From Plazaster borealis (Eukaryota > Echinodermata > Asteroidea > Forcipulatida > Labidiasteridae), in NCBI GenBank assembly GCA_021014325.1, contig CM037462.1:20046135-20110134 (forward strand): a stretch of DNA of 64,000 bases, given 5' to 3'. The translations under genes were made by a program, and so were the position numbers. Within the stretch, counting starts at the first letter, position 1. Every line of letters begins with the position of its first letter. Below are positions 13,701-28,700 of the stretch, one piece after another. The notes under the pieces were generated by a model. The model was not told the origin of the DNA. It did no database searches and saw only the letters and a program-made list of their open reading frames with translations.

Positions 13701-16700
13701 AGGAAGGTCACTGGGGCTTCACCTAGTACCCAGACAGCGACTGTTCCTTATGCAGATCATTGACGAGAAGGTAAGGCCGTCCATGCCCTCCCCTCACCAC
13801 CCCCCTGGGATTTGGACCCCTGACCACCCTGATGGGAAGGTCACAGGGGCTCCACCTAAAGACAGCAAAAAAAGTAACTCAGCTGTTGTTAAAGCACCTA
13901 TAATTTTAAAATTGTTACTCATATTCTGAAAATGACAATACCAGGAGACGGACAATTTAATTACGGTGATTTTGACACCTTGTTTGTTAAAATCGATCGA
14001 GTATTGTTGTCGCGGTATGTGCTTACAGGTGAAAAGTGCCCATTTCCATTGTTGCAGTAACTCCTATCGACCTCTCTGATTCGGCGTGAAGATAATAGTG
14101 GGAATTTTGAATAGCTGTTCTTGTTGCGCTGTAAACTTGAATAGCATAATCCGGGACAAATTAAATGGGGGTGACAGGCAATTAAAAAGGGTGAATTTAC
14201 TGGTCAATTTCTCTCGTTTGGGCATTTGTGTGTTTGCCTTATGGGATGGTTTTTAAAACTCTTCAAGCTCGAGTCACATGAGGCAATTTACAGGCAACCA
14301 TCTCCAGGCAATCTACATGAAGAAAAGGCATTCTCATTTCAGTTGTCTCATCATTTCTTTGGGGATAGTAATACAGCTAGAAAAATGTCCCCTGTACTGT
14401 TGAAGTGTTCCTTGTGCATGCAGTGCAGTTGGTTGCCTCCAAGTTGCCTGAAAATTTTCTCTGTGTGACATGGCTATTACTTTTCTCCATGTACGTATAG
14501 ATAACCCTGTATGTCTACAACTGGTCCAGTGAGTTAATGGACAGCCTGAAGATGATGCTTCATCGTCTTGTCATGTGGCATAATTCTCGTTCTCATCTAC
14601 TTGATTGTCTCGTTAGTCAGAAGATGGGACTGTTTAATCACACCTACTTTGGCACAAATAAGTTGGTAGGTTTTCTCTTTTAATATGCAGCATTATGTAC
14701 GTTTAATTTTTAAATGTAATGTCTTCTTTTTTTTCTTTTTTTTCTTGTTTCGCCTTCAGCACCTTGTAAGGTTAATATGTTGCGCTTTACAAGTGTTGTA
14801 TTATTATTATTTTTATTCAAACGTTTTTGGGGATCTGTTTAAAGAAGTCTCTTGAGCAATTGCTTTTAATAAAATGTGCACTTAACAGTTTCTGATGTTC
14901 AAATGTGACACACTTGCACAGTCTATGGTAGATCTTTAAATTACCGGCTTGACCAGTTTTAAATTTATGTCATCCTGTTGACAAACATGATGTTAAGATT
15001 AAGTTGCTTATTTCGGTTGCCATGATCAAGGTAATCCTTTTAAGAATGTGCACAAAATTTCTGACAAAACATTAGCTGTTACAATTACCTTCACTTTTAT
15101 ACTGTTACCACTGAAAGCGACCACTAAATTTGATGACAGTTTCACAGGTTGGTTGAATTGTGATTTTATTGGCACTAGAAGGTGAACATTAATGCTACTC
15201 TTTCTTTTGTTTTGTATATATTCCGTTACGTGATCTACAACAGAAGGAGAATCCATTTTGTCGCTCATTGGAAGAGATTGAGTCTCTGATCAAATACACG
15301 GTTCCGCCCAAGAGGGAATTCTCTTCTAGGATGCCCGTCTCAGCCCCAAAGTCTGCCCGCAAGCTCCACCGAGGACTACCACCGTTTGATGAGACATTAC
15401 GTAATGCCAAGATACGACGCACAATACAGAAGAGCAACTATGATGTTGCCAAGGACCCAGTGCTGCGTAACGGGACTCAAGCATTGGAGGTTTGCATCAT
15501 CACTAAAAAAGGTGAGGCTTTTAAGTATAACCTTTTCCAAGCAAAGCTTGGAGAAACTTAGAAATCAATGCCTCAGTGTTACATGACATTTCGGCATTTA
15601 CAATTTTTTTGGTAATTGCAGCAAGTTTGTTTTCCTCTTCCAAATTTGTGCAAGTGGAAAACAAAAATCTCTGTCTCCACACAGTACTGTGTACAGTTAT
15701 TTAAAATTTACTCAGTTAGTTTCCCTTGTGGTTTTTACTTGATATTTAAAATAAAAAGTCGCATCCCCTTGAGGTGATCCCTCTGCTGCCGCTTCCAAGG
15801 TTGTATCGTAAGCTTGGGTGTGATCCCTGGCTACAAGGCAGTTAAAGGTTGTATGGTTTTCGACTGGCACCCCAAAACAAAGATATTCACAAAACAGGGA
15901 GACTGCCAACATTAGGGCTAGATAGCTCAGTTGGTAGAGTGCCTGCACGTAAATCCGGACGTCGCTGGTTCAAGTCAAGTTTTCTTTGTTCAACCCAAAA
16001 TTAAATTTGGTTTGCACAGAAAAATGATCTTTTAATCAACTCTTTTGTTTAATAATTTACTGTAAACTGCTCTTTTTACTAACAACTTCTTCAAGAATAT
16101 TCTCATTTACATAAAATCTGTGTAGTTTTGAGCAACATGGGTTATGGTTTAACTTGTTGTTGACATTTTTATTTTTGTTTCAGAAACTGAAATCTTAAAG
16201 AAGCTTGAGAATTTGTACAATACATGGCAGAAGCGCAGTGCCCAGATAACCCAGACAGTCAGTGTAAGTGTTTATAGGACATGTACATTTTAATATATGG
16301 TAAAATGTTCATCATCTTGTCAATATTTTGTCAACATGAACAAATCTATTGAGATTGATTTTGAATTGATTTGATTTATTTGGCAAACTACAAGGAAATA
16401 CATGCAAATACATACAAAATAGCGATATGATAAAAAAGCAAGAAAATAATTTTTTTTTGCTGAGGATAACACAAAAAAAGTCCAAGACTTATTTCCATTT
16501 TAGTCCTCAGTTCAGAATCAATTGTTGCCTATTCTTTTCCAGCTTGACACTCTGGACCTCCTAAAGCAGTCTTCCCGTCTTGTTCACTACTGTGCCACCC
16601 CTCTGTTATTCAGCCCCGCCTGGCGCCAATGTGTCATGAGTGATATGCCGGAGGGTACTGTCTCACACAGCCCCACCCATTCATCTGGTGGGATGGTAGC

Positions 16701-19700
16701 TGAGGAGGCGTGGCACATGGATCTCCGATCATCCTTCTTACAGCAATATGTCCAGTTCTTGCAGAAGTTGGGGTTCACTCCGATCGAGACAAAAGTGTCT
16801 TCCCCAAGACAAACGTAAGTGTAAAAACGAAAAGGTTCTGTCTTTGAACACATTGAAAAACCTCTGCTTAGTACGTTTGTTCTTTCTTTCATAACTTCTC
16901 CCTCTAAACTGTACGTTCCTGTTTATACTCAACACAGTTTCAGTATGCAATGAATCATGACATATGTAGGTAAGAAACCTCTGGTGTGTAGCTGTACTCT
17001 TATTCTGCCAACACTATAGGATAGTGTTCAAGTTGAGACCAGCTGGTCCTAGACCGAGATCAAGCCTTCAGCTTGTTTAAGACTAAGACCAAGCCTTCTC
17101 AGACCCAGACCAGCTTTGTTAATAACTAAGACCAAAACTTCCGCTGGCAAAACAGAACAAATAAAAGTCTCAAGGCAGTTTAGAGACTGGGTCTAGGGAC
17201 CTACAACACTGCTACAAGACTGGTCATTTGTGATGACATACTACAGACCCAAGTTCACCATTGTTTGGAGTAATTTCCATTTTCATTTTAAAATATCTTT
17301 ATGAATCATTTTCATGATTTTTGTATTAGGATAAAGACTGTGCGGCTTAAGGATGGTGCTAGGAGCCATAGTCCAGTCCACAGGAAGTCCTTGGGTATGT
17401 CTGCATCTCAATATTTGCAGGTCTCTGTTGCTGGTGGGATCATTCTGATCGAACTCTCATATCAGGTAAATGTCAGTGGTTAGCAAAAACTTTAAAATGC
17501 TTTCTTTTCTTCCTTGTTTTGGGACATTTAACAATTATTTTTTTCCTTCTCCAATCTTAACGCCAGCTTGCATTCTTCTGTGTACGTATCTATGCATTTG
17601 AGAGCTCCAGAGTACCAGGGGTGGACATCAACCAACAAGTAAGTTCTTCCTCTCAACTTTTACTCGAAGACTGTCCCTCTATTATGCTGTCTTCATTTTT
17701 GTTATGTTTCCTGTATTCAATAGCAGCAGCAAGTACTAGGATTTGTCACACGAAAAGGGTATCAGACTTTTTTCCTTCCAGCCTTAGTTTAGTTACAATA
17801 GCCGTGTCCAAATTGGCGGCTGCGACTGTGGCTGTTGCTAAGGGTGTTGCTATGGGCATCCAATGCTTCAATGCTAGTTCACTTGACGATCAAGCCACAG
17901 CCGCTAATTCTGAGTCAGCCATTGATTACGATGTGGGGAAAATCAGGATGTTTCAACCAAGACAATGAATAGGAATCAGTTCTTAACCCTTGTACTTACT
18001 GTACTTACTAAGAAAATGACCTCAACGTTTTGCTCAATTATAATGTTTAATCTTTAATTAAGAAATGACTTGATTGAACAAAAATATTATTTAACCCTCG
18101 GAGAGCTGACTGGCTATCTATGGTCAAAGCATGAAGGACAGAGCTAAATAAAATTGAGTTCTTATATAGCGCTTTATCACACCCGATGGGCGTATCAAAG
18201 CGCTCAGTATTTTTTTTCCTGCAAGGTATGCGGAGCTACGTTTTTGAAGTATGAGACCTATTCCTTTACATAGCACCATGTAATGGTTTATAAGGTGCTG
18301 TGGCGCAATACGCTGCCGATCAAACCAGGAACACCGGGGCAAACCCCTTCTCTTTACGATAAAAGCACTGGGTTCTTTTATGTGCATTACACAACACGCG
18401 GGACCAACGGCTTTACATCCCATCCGAAGGACGCAGCAATAATAGTTAAGTGTCTTGCTTAAGGAAACAAGTGTCACGACTGGGACTCGTACCCACACTC
18501 TGCTGATCAGAAACACCAGAGCTTGAGTTCGCTGCTCTTATCTGCTCGGCCACGACACGCCACATTGATCAGATTGATCCATTATCTCTTGGGGTTAATC
18601 TTTATATAATAATCCTGACTGTTTCTTCATCTGGTCACAGCTCGCCATGTTATTCACGGATAATTGTGACAGATACAAGGATCTGATCCACCTTCACTCC
18701 TTTGCTCATGACTTCCACTTGCGGACCATCCAATCCTACTTCCACCGTCCTGAGATGGGCTTCAAGTCACACTACCATGTTACAAGGTTCCTGGCTGATT
18801 TTGTCAAGTTCTTTACACCGAGGCCTAAGTTCTGCCGCAACCATATCCACCAGGGTAAGTATCTGTGAGAATTTTGCGGAAGTATCGTGGAAAAGATGAA
18901 TTGCATGAAACAAGTTCTGATTTACAAATGTTTGAAATACTGGTACTATTTTTATTTGTTCACCCCAAAATTGAACATAAAAAGATGAATACAGATGTTA
19001 AAGGTTGGTGTAGTGGTATCTTTCCTCGCCTTCCACCTCTGGGACCCCGGTTCAAATCCCATTGGGGGCACTATGTTGATTGGGTTTTCAGTCCCTACTT
19101 GATTGCATGGGTTTTTCCTGGAAAAATTCTCCAGGGTTTTCCTCCCACATCTAAAACTGAAACTTCTTTCCTTGTCTTCTCTCCATGGGATTCTTGGCTA
19201 GTACAGTGATTAAGTTAGCTTTTCTGATAGTCCTTGGCTTCACAACCGGAATTAAAAAATGAAATGAAATGAAATGAAATGAAAGGTACCCAATAGAGTG
19301 TGCCCAGCAAACACCATTATTAGTCACCTTCCCCTCCAAAAATTAAATAAGAACGTGTATAAGGTTAGCGACAAACTTAATGGTCAAACATCACTGGAAG
19401 GGAATGAGCGGTCATAGAGCTTGTATTCAATGGGCTACCAAAATTCACCAAAGCTATTGAGTATACATTGTGTAACAGACATTTGAAGTCATTGACTTGG
19501 CTTGGTATTCAATTGGCGACGAAAGTCAACCAAAACTCTTAGAGGAATATGTAACATACAGTTGAAGTCATTGACTGTATTATGACACCAACAGTTATCA
19601 TAAAAAGTAAAGTCTGCTCCCGAGCCAATATGGCTCATCAGGCCGGTTTTTGTACCCGGTTTCCTTGGCATTAAACGACTGAGAATATTTCTATTCCCCC

Positions 19701-22700
19701 TGGACAGGCTGCCAGTCCATTGCAGGTTACTCCCTAGCTATCGCCGGTACCCATTTGTACTCCTGGGTGGAGAGAAGCAATTATGATAAAGTGCCTTGCT
19801 GAAGGACACAAGTGTCATGACCGGGACTCGAACTTGAATCAATTTTCATGCAGTTTATGATAATAGTTATCATAAACTGCATGAAAATTGATAAAATAAA
19901 GATCAGATCTCCACATGTGTACACTTTGACAGACCAAAACAGACCACAAAAATATGAACGGGAATTTGACATTTTCAAATTTTTTATTTAATTTTACTGG
20001 AACTCTACTATATTTCGCCAATTGAATGAATTAATGAAGCAATATTTTCTGCAAAGCATTTCATTGAAACTATTCGACAATGATTTACTTTCAGAGCATC
20101 AAGGATTCTTGAGTCATAACACCCCTGCCCCTCTGTTGTATCAATACCTCATGGACCACCCTCCACCAAGTATGAAGAAACTCAGTATGACCAATGGCTC
20201 CATCAACCCCCAAGATGTCTCTGACAATGAGGAGGAAGAATATGCAGTTGTCAACCTCATACCCCGCTCTGCTGTCTATAAAGACAACAAAGGTGAACAC
20301 ATTACTTACCCCTGGATCCATGTTGAACCCCATTTTTGGGGGTTGGTACTATGGGATCTGTTAAGAAACTACTCTTGCTAAAATTGTCCAGTGAGTTACT
20401 CACCCATTTGAAACCATTCAACTGAACAGGAGCCCAATTTTATAGAGCAGAAAGCTTAGGAAGTACTGCTTTACAATTTTCTGCAGGAAACGAGCAGGAT
20501 ACCAGTCACATTTGGTTTGACATGTAATTTTGGCTTGTATCCTTATTCTGGTAAGCATAATTTTGATGCGCTTAGCTACTTGTTGTGCTTAAGCAGCTCA
20601 AGAAATTTGGTCAAATTTGTGTATGGTGTGCACTGAACTAACTCTGTACATTTATGTAGTGTGCAGGTCCATCAACTTATTAATAATAATAATAATATTT
20701 ATTCGGGCAAAGAATTCACAAGTACATGTACTAGCATTAAAAATGTATTTAAAACTTTAAAAAAACGTTAAAAGACAGTGGGATATAGTTTATACACCAT
20801 TCAAAACTATGTGGCTGATATAGTTATTAAATACATGTAGCTGGTGCGGAAAATCTATATTACCCTATACCATGTGTACATGTAGGTCAGCCCTTCTACT
20901 CAATAAAATTGTCCTACTTTTTTCTAATGACCACATAACATTACAGTGATCATATTGTTTATAAAACACCAATGCTAGGTATTCTGTTCAATGTGTGATT
21001 ATGTTAATTTGGCAAACAAAAATACAAACTGAACGTTAGGGGATTATCTTCTAGCACAGTACTATATCAGCATGATGGGTACTAGTATTAAGTAAGGCCG
21101 CACCTGAATTGGCAGCTACAGCTATGGCTTTGACTATTGCTAAGGGTGTTGCTAAGGACATACTGTACTTCAACACATGATGACGTGGAAGTCTAGCCGT
21201 AGCCGAAGCTGTAGCCACATTCGGTCACAGCCTATACTATCAGGGTCTACTTTCATGGCTCTGTTTACCGCAAAATTGTGCGCTTACGATGCCCTGTAAA
21301 GCACACAATTCTGTGAGTCGTAAGCACAGAATTCCACGGTAAGCAGTTCATGAAGTGGGGCCTAAACATCATTATTTGTATCATCCATTCTTGTCATACC
21401 AAATCATAATCTTAGTAAAGTAAAACAAAATGATTAGTGTGTTGATACAATCAAAAATGTTTTATCAATCTAATGAATGATCTTGTGTGTGTATATACGT
21501 GTGTATGTAAATTGTTTATAAATATATTTTTTGTTTCAATTAATTGTTCTTTTTTAAAACCAGCTGGAGAGGAGAGTAGACAGGAACTTTGTTTCTTTTA
21601 GGCAATCTTTCAGGCTCCAGCTTTTTCTCTTTCCTTTCTCTGTATTTGAATTGCTCTTGTTGTATCTTTTAATGCTTTTACCAATGTGCATTATTGTAAT
21701 TTTTATCTGCCCAAGAAATGAAATGAATATAAATATAAATATATGACATTCCTAGGTAACTGGTGCCATGATGAGCTAGACCGCAGCCTGGTGATCTGCC
21801 GCAGTGAGAGCCAGAGTCAGACCCGACCAAACTCCCCTACTCCAACGACTCCCGAACCTTCCACAACAAATGTCCCCCAGGATCAGTCCTCAGTGGTGGA
21901 CACCAACCCTAACTTGCTAAATCTCTGCTTCTATGTGATTGTGACCAGTAAGAGAGATTTGTATCCAATCCAACATGGCTGGAAGAGTAAAACGCCCTTT
22001 GTGAATATCCCACATACCGGTGGAATCCCGCCCAGTGAAAGTAAGTTTGAAAGCGAATTAGTCATTTAAGACTTGTAATGACTTGTCATACTTGGCTTCA
22101 TCTATGTTCTGTTCAATACCTTATAGACCTTGTGGGTTTTTTTACCATACAAATGCTGTTGCTGACAGTTATACAATTTAAAGGGGCAGTATGACATTGT
22201 TTTATGAACTAGTATAATGTATCCTAGTCCACTAGGTTTGAAGACATGTAAGAAGTATAATTTGGTTTTGTCCTACACCGATGTAGGATAACAACTGAGT
22301 TACTCCATATCCACCATTCTGCCTAAAATCTGCGCTCATCATGCCGGACTACCCTGGATTTTCCAAAGACAAATAAGAAGGCTGGAGACCGTTCATTCTC
22401 ATGCACTGCTCCTACACTCTGGAACTCAATACCTCGTTCATTAGCCAATGTGACCTCCACTTCCCAGTTCAAAAAGCATCTTAAAACTCACTTGTTTGTT
22501 TAATACGTTTCCTCTGGGATTTCCATTTGTTTTGTTGTAGCGCTTTGTAACTGCTGGAAAAGGCGCTTTACTAAATAATGTTAATAATAATAATAATAAC
22601 TGTATACTCATTGGTTCCTAGTTCTGTGGAAATTATTTTAGAAGCACTTTGGATGGGATTTGAACTCAAAACTTCTAATTTTAGAGTTGATGACTTTAAA

Positions 22701-25700
22701 ACTAGGCACATTTAAGGAACTACATCATGAATCTATTCTGCAAAAAGTCGTTCAACAATTCTGTTATGTTGGTTGTAAATGTATATGTTAGCTTTAAAGG
22801 CATTGTACACATTTGGTAATTGGAGCCTATTGTTTGTTTCAAACCTATATAGTTGTAGATATATACCATAAAACCATTTCAAAAGGTGGTAGCGTTTATG
22901 AGATACTGCCGAAAATCTGGAGCGGTTATGTCCACGCAGGAAGAATAATCTGCATTGGAATACACAATCTGAGAAGCGTTGCGCATTCAAATGTTTTGGG
23001 GGATAAAAAAGTGAAATATTTTCCATAACCGCAGTTTTCCGAAGTGAAAAGGTTTTCAAAATGCATTATACTATCCAAAGCTGCTGTACTTCTTACCAAG
23101 TAAGTTTTTGTTGCCATTAATTATCAGAGTCATTACAAAACATGTACGATGCCTTTAAACACCACAAAATGACATTGGTTCAAATAGAATTTTCTCCAAG
23201 CAAGAAGACAGTATCTCAGATGAAAATTTCTCATCGTAATGGGAGACATGTGGGTAAAACCAGGTAAAGCCATTGTTCTTAGAAATGTGCGCATGCTCAG
23301 AACTACTTAAAATTACCTGGTATGTCTCCTGCCACTTAGCGTCCCAAAGTCTACCACTGTATCAGTACAAATTTAATAACAATTAAAGCCCAATTCATAC
23401 TTCCTGCGAATGCGAATTTGACTTCACAGCTATGTTTTCGCTGTGAATGGTCGGAAGAGTTGAGCTCAATTATTCTCAATTGTTCGTTGCGAATTGTTCG
23501 TTGACGTCAAAATTCGCATCGCATTTGCATTTGCATTTGCAGTATGAACCGGCTTAAGGCTGGAATTCATGTGTTCGCTATGCGTTGTGCATAATACGTA
23601 GTGTGCAATGCGTAAAAATGAAAGTACACGCAGAGCAACACACATTATTCCATGTATCCGTAATGTGTACTGCGCTATCCATAAAAACTGTGTGCATTGC
23701 TTGACGTGTATTTTCATTTGAAAGGATTGTGCGCTACACATTACGCACAACGCATGACAGACCCATGGATTTCTGGCCTTAGGTTAATGTATCAAGCGGC
23801 CACTTTGATCCAATTCTTGACTTGATGTCTTCTAGATACCCGTAGTTACATACTCTTGAAGGAAGAGGTGCAGCATGCCAAGGACAGGATCGTTACAACT
23901 GTACGTCAAGCAGCCAATAATTGCAGACGAGATACTCTATGGGATCAGCTACTGCAGGGAGAAATGCTAGAAGAAGGCGGAGCCTCTTCATCAGCTGCCA
24001 GCAAAAGGACAAGAAGGAAAGAAGGGGATGACCTTAAAGATGTAAGAAAACTGTTTTGGTTTTGATTAACTTCAACTGTGAACTTTTGTCAGGTTCATGA
24101 TGTTCCTAGTAGCCATAACTATTTAAACACAAAATAGACACAGACCATTTTAAACTGAATTGATTGGTTCTTTCATGTGCCGACCGGTCGCTAGCGACCG
24201 GTTTAAATCCCTTCTGAAAAATAGTTGTAAAACAAAAAATAAAGACCGCACGACCACACAGTTTTCAGAATTTGGAAAGAGTACTCTTGAGGGCGCTAGG
24301 GTAAACAATTAATGTTTCCATATGATCAAGTTATCACTAAAATAAATGGTGCATGAAAGGGTTAAGTAACAATGAGTCAGTTAGTGGGAGAAACACCATT
24401 TACCTCATTGGAATATCATGGTCAAGCAGTCTGGTGCACTGGACTCCATTCCTGGCGTCGTCGGGGTGGTGGTTCAGGTCTTGGCACTTGTGTCCTTGAG
24501 CAAGACACTTAACCATTATTGCTTCACCTTTTGGATGGAACATGAAGCCGTAGGTCTCATGTGTTTTGTAATGCATGTAAAACAATCCAGCACACTTATC
24601 CATAAGAGAAGGGGTTTGCCAGGGTGTGTCCAGCATGGTTGGTAGCAGATTACGCCACATCACCTTGTGAAACCTTATGATGTACTGCTATTACCTAACT
24701 CGATATCTAAACTTTCCATCTCGGATTAGATTGGAATGCCTCTCCCCATGCTTATAATAATAATTAGGATTTATTGTACAGAGTCAGTATATAGGCTACC
24801 AACATTTGGATTTGGGGGAATTTGTTTTGATATTTTTAACGTCTACTCTCTTGACTTGACAGGAGTTTTCTCATAGGTTACCTCTGGACAGGTTAGCTTC
24901 ACAGAATCGTCCTATACCGCCAGAGTTAATCTTCCACTATCAAAAGGTGGATTTTTATTAATGAAAATTGTTACATTTACAACAGGGACTGGATGCTTAC
25001 TGATGCTGCTAACACATTTTAAAGTTTTGCTGATTGAGAAGAAAATTAGGGTTGGGTGTTGTATGGGCAGAGACACACATTTAAGACAAAATACAGCTTT
25101 GGTTCATGGGAAAAATAGAACTTAGAAAGCTTTTGGAATTTGGTACCCTGATAAAACTTTTTTTGAAATCACCAAAATTAATTCTAAAGGCAACTTTTAG
25201 AAGCGTAGATTGTATAACATCTTCAGGAATCATGTCATAATGTTCAGTGTTTCCTAGTTGAGATAAAATATGGTACGTTTCATGAAGACAAGATGGTTGA
25301 CATAAATGAAGTGTTTTAAAAGCCAACGCTGTACTGTCTTTTTTAAGGTGGTGTTTGATTTGAGGTTGTTGAATATTTGACAAGGATCCCACGAAGAGAT
25401 ATAAGTGTCAATCACTTCTTAATACCCCCCCCAAAAAAAAAAAGGAAAAGCAAAGAAAAAAGGATGAATTTTATTATGAGCTGTTGATAAACCAAAACCA
25501 ATAGACAGCATTTTTCAAACATTTAGTCTAGTTGAAGAGCATGATTTTGTTTTCTTTCACACATTAAAGCAATGCGCAGGAGGCCAAACAGGGACAAAAA
25601 ATTGAACAAATAAATGCAAGATTTGCAAAATTTACTTTTGGTCAGTAACTGGACACCAACACTTAGTCCAACATTATAAAGTTACTGGTCAGCCCAGGGG

Positions 25701-28700
25701 CTGATTTCACAAAGAGCTAAGATTGATCTTAACTGTGTATCAATATTAATTGCTAAGCAAAGTGTGATGTCACAATACAAATCACTATGGTAATATGGAC
25801 AACTCATCTTAAGATGAATCTTAGTGCTTTGTGAAAATGAGCCCAGAATTCAAACCAACAGCCTTGTCTAGATTTCATTATCAAGATATATTCTGAAACA
25901 TATCCATAAAATCATAAAAATCTGTTTTACTTTGAAAAGTCAAACCAAAATGTTTGTATTTGATGCGAGTTATTTCCATGTCAGACTTTGTTCTTTGCAG
26001 AATGGAAAAAAAGTTGTAGAAAATAGTTGTTAGTGGGTTTTATTTTGCAATTTTTTGTTTTAACACCAACAGTTATTTCAATTTTGTGTGTATTTTTTTG
26101 TTTCTGTATGCCATACTTTGTTCATGTTTGTTTCTTTGTTTTTATAGTATAGACATATTAAAGTGATTGTATACGTTTGGTAATTGGAACCCACTGTTTG
26201 TTTCAATCCTATACAGTTGTAGATATATACCATAAAAGTAACCTTTGAAAATTCATTTCAAAAGGTGTTAGCATTTTTAAAATATTGCCGAAAATTTGGA
26301 GCGGTTATGTCCACTCAGGAAGAATAATCTGCAATTGGAATACACAATCTGAGAAACGTTTATGACAGTAACGCTTCTCAGATTCAAATTTTAGGGGATA
26401 AAAGTGACATATTTTTCCATAACCGCAGTACTTCAAAGTGAAAAGTTTCTCAAAGTAAGTTTTTATTGCCATTAATTTTCAGAGTCATTACCAAACGTAT
26501 AGAGACCCTTTAAAGCTTTGGTGCTGTAGTGTGGGCTGCATATATCAGTTATATTGATTGGTTTGGATTTCTCTAACTTGCCAAATGGTGGTGTAATTTT
26601 GTGTGTCCGTGTAGTGTATATTGGAATTCTCAGAGAAAGTAAAGCCATATCCAAATTGACAGCTTCGCAGTGGCTATGGCTAGATGGTGTTGCTGCTGCC
26701 ATTAGCCGTAGCCATAGATGAAGCTGCTTGTTTTCAGTCTTGCTACCATGGGCATTGCGCCCTATCGATACCTCTTATCACTAACCCCTGAAAAACAACG
26801 CTGATTGGCTCCCAAAAGTGACTACTTTGTTAAAAACTATCGGGTGCTTGTAGGGTGCTTAGTATGCGCGTGTGAAAATGCAAGTATTTTGACACGATTC
26901 CATTTCAAATGAATCATGTTTTTACACGGTCACCCTAAACTAAATAGAGTTAGACATATCACAAGATCAAAGAAGAATGAGAGGGGACCAGTTGCTCATT
27001 GACTTTATGCCTCTTTTGCGGGTTACCATACTTGAGCAGGTGTAGAGTGGATCGGCCACAGGCCTAATTAAAATGTGCCAGATGCTGGCACATTTTATTG
27101 AACCAATTCCAGGTGTTATGAGTGAGCAAGGCATGCTGGGAAAAAATGACACAACGAGATTGATCACAAGGTTGGTTTGATTTGGACACAGCATGATTCA
27201 AATGACCTTTGATCCTGTCTCTGAAGGGTGCTTTAACAAAAAAACATTAATATGGTTTGCGCTTATCCAAAAGGTATGTTTTGGAGTATAACAGGTTGAC
27301 TACTTGAAAGTTGTTTTGGGAATGCTGTCTGTGTATTAATGGCCAGAAACATTTAACAAAATTGAACAACGTTGCATCAGAAATTAACATTTTTAAGTTG
27401 ATACATATTTCCAATTACCTGTTTTTCTACCTCATACAAATTATTTACTTCTCTAAGTTTTTTAGTGCTTCGATGGCAAGTGGAATGTTTTTCTGCTTAA
27501 TACAGTATGGCTATACAACAAACCCATAGGGAATACTCTGAGTATAATCCAACAGGATAGGATAACTTCAAATTCTTGAAAGAAAACAAAGTGTGACTGT
27601 TCTTAACCAGGCCTCTGATTTGTCAGGATTATTCCTGATTTCAAGCTTTGTTCATAGATCGCACTTCGCCTTCAAAATTTCTTGAAATATGTGAATGGAG
27701 TATTAAGGGAAGAAAGACAAACCCTTATTGTGTCCATGCAGACCTCTAGTTGTACAATTGTGGTAATGATAACCTGCTGGAGGCAATGACTCTGTTGTCC
27801 TAGTCTTGGCTTCGGTGCCCTGGTCATGGCCTCTTTTGGTCATGGCCTCTGTTGCCCTGGTCTTGGCTTCAGTGCCCTGGTCATGGCCTCTGTTGGTCAT
27901 GGCCTCTGTTGCCCTGGTCTTGGCTTCAGTGCCCTGGTCATGGCCTCTGTTGGTCATGGCCTCTGTTGCCCTGGTCTTGGCTTCAGTGCCCTGGTCATGG
28001 CCTCTGTTGGTCATGGCCTCTTCAAAAGTTTCCAACAGATTTGAAAATTTTCCTTTGGAAGTGCCCTTTGAAAAATGCCTTGCCCTCTCAAAGTCGAAAT
28101 TCCAATCCAAGTCTGACATTTCTCTCAAAGTTCAGCTGATTTAGCTCCTGAACAGCAGGAAGCTTTCAGCCATTTTCCATGGGTTTTTTCATCTTTGTAC
28201 AATCCCATCCCTGTCTGAGCTGCAGGGGGGTGTTTCATAAAGCTTTACAATTAATCTTATCTCCAAATAATCAATCTTATCTACAAACGATCAATCTTAA
28301 ACTCCTCAAATTTAAAATTAAATGAGGCTTAACATTCTTTTAAATATTTTTTACCGGGTTCTTTTTCAAAAATGAAAACAAAAAATAATTGATTTTTTTT
28401 GATTTTTATTTTCATTTAAGGATTTTATCAAAGGATTGCAGTTCACAGCAGTGCCAAAATTGCTTTGCCACTTTTTTTTTAAAATCTTTTTTTTTTTTTT
28501 TTCCAAGTTTTATATTCTTTTTCCATGGAATTAAAATAAAGGGGAAATGTTCATTCAAGTGTCCTAAGAAGCCCTAAGCCAGCCCAACAAGCGAAACAAA
28601 TAGGACTGACTGAAATATTATTAATTCATTTAATTAATTTGGACGTTTTTTTATATTTTCAGTTATTTTTTGTTTATTATTAATTAATAATAAAAATATT

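Noticed and set aside
12450..13870. CRISPR-like regular direct repeats
   Set aside because: Eukaryotic intron; units are contiguous tandem copies without unique spacers. The same holds for 36157-36360 and 46020-46580.
12458..13929. Several similar 66-85-codon ORFs
   Set aside because: Copies of an SZT2 exon end read into intron-derived repeat; no independent gene.
15915..15980. Functional tRNA gene
   Set aside because: A and B boxes are present but acceptor and anticodon stems do not pair.
17621..17968. 115-codon ORF beginning in SZT2 exon o
   Set aside because: It reads through a consensus donor at 17639 into a palindromic MITE.
18124..18516. 130-codon reverse ORF
   Set aside because: Lies wholly within a tRNA-derived SINE.
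27703..28144. Overlapping repetitive ORFs on both strands (up to 141 codons)
   Set aside because: Produced by a 57-bp unit, which keeps every frame open. No start context, splice sites or non-repeat coding sequence.
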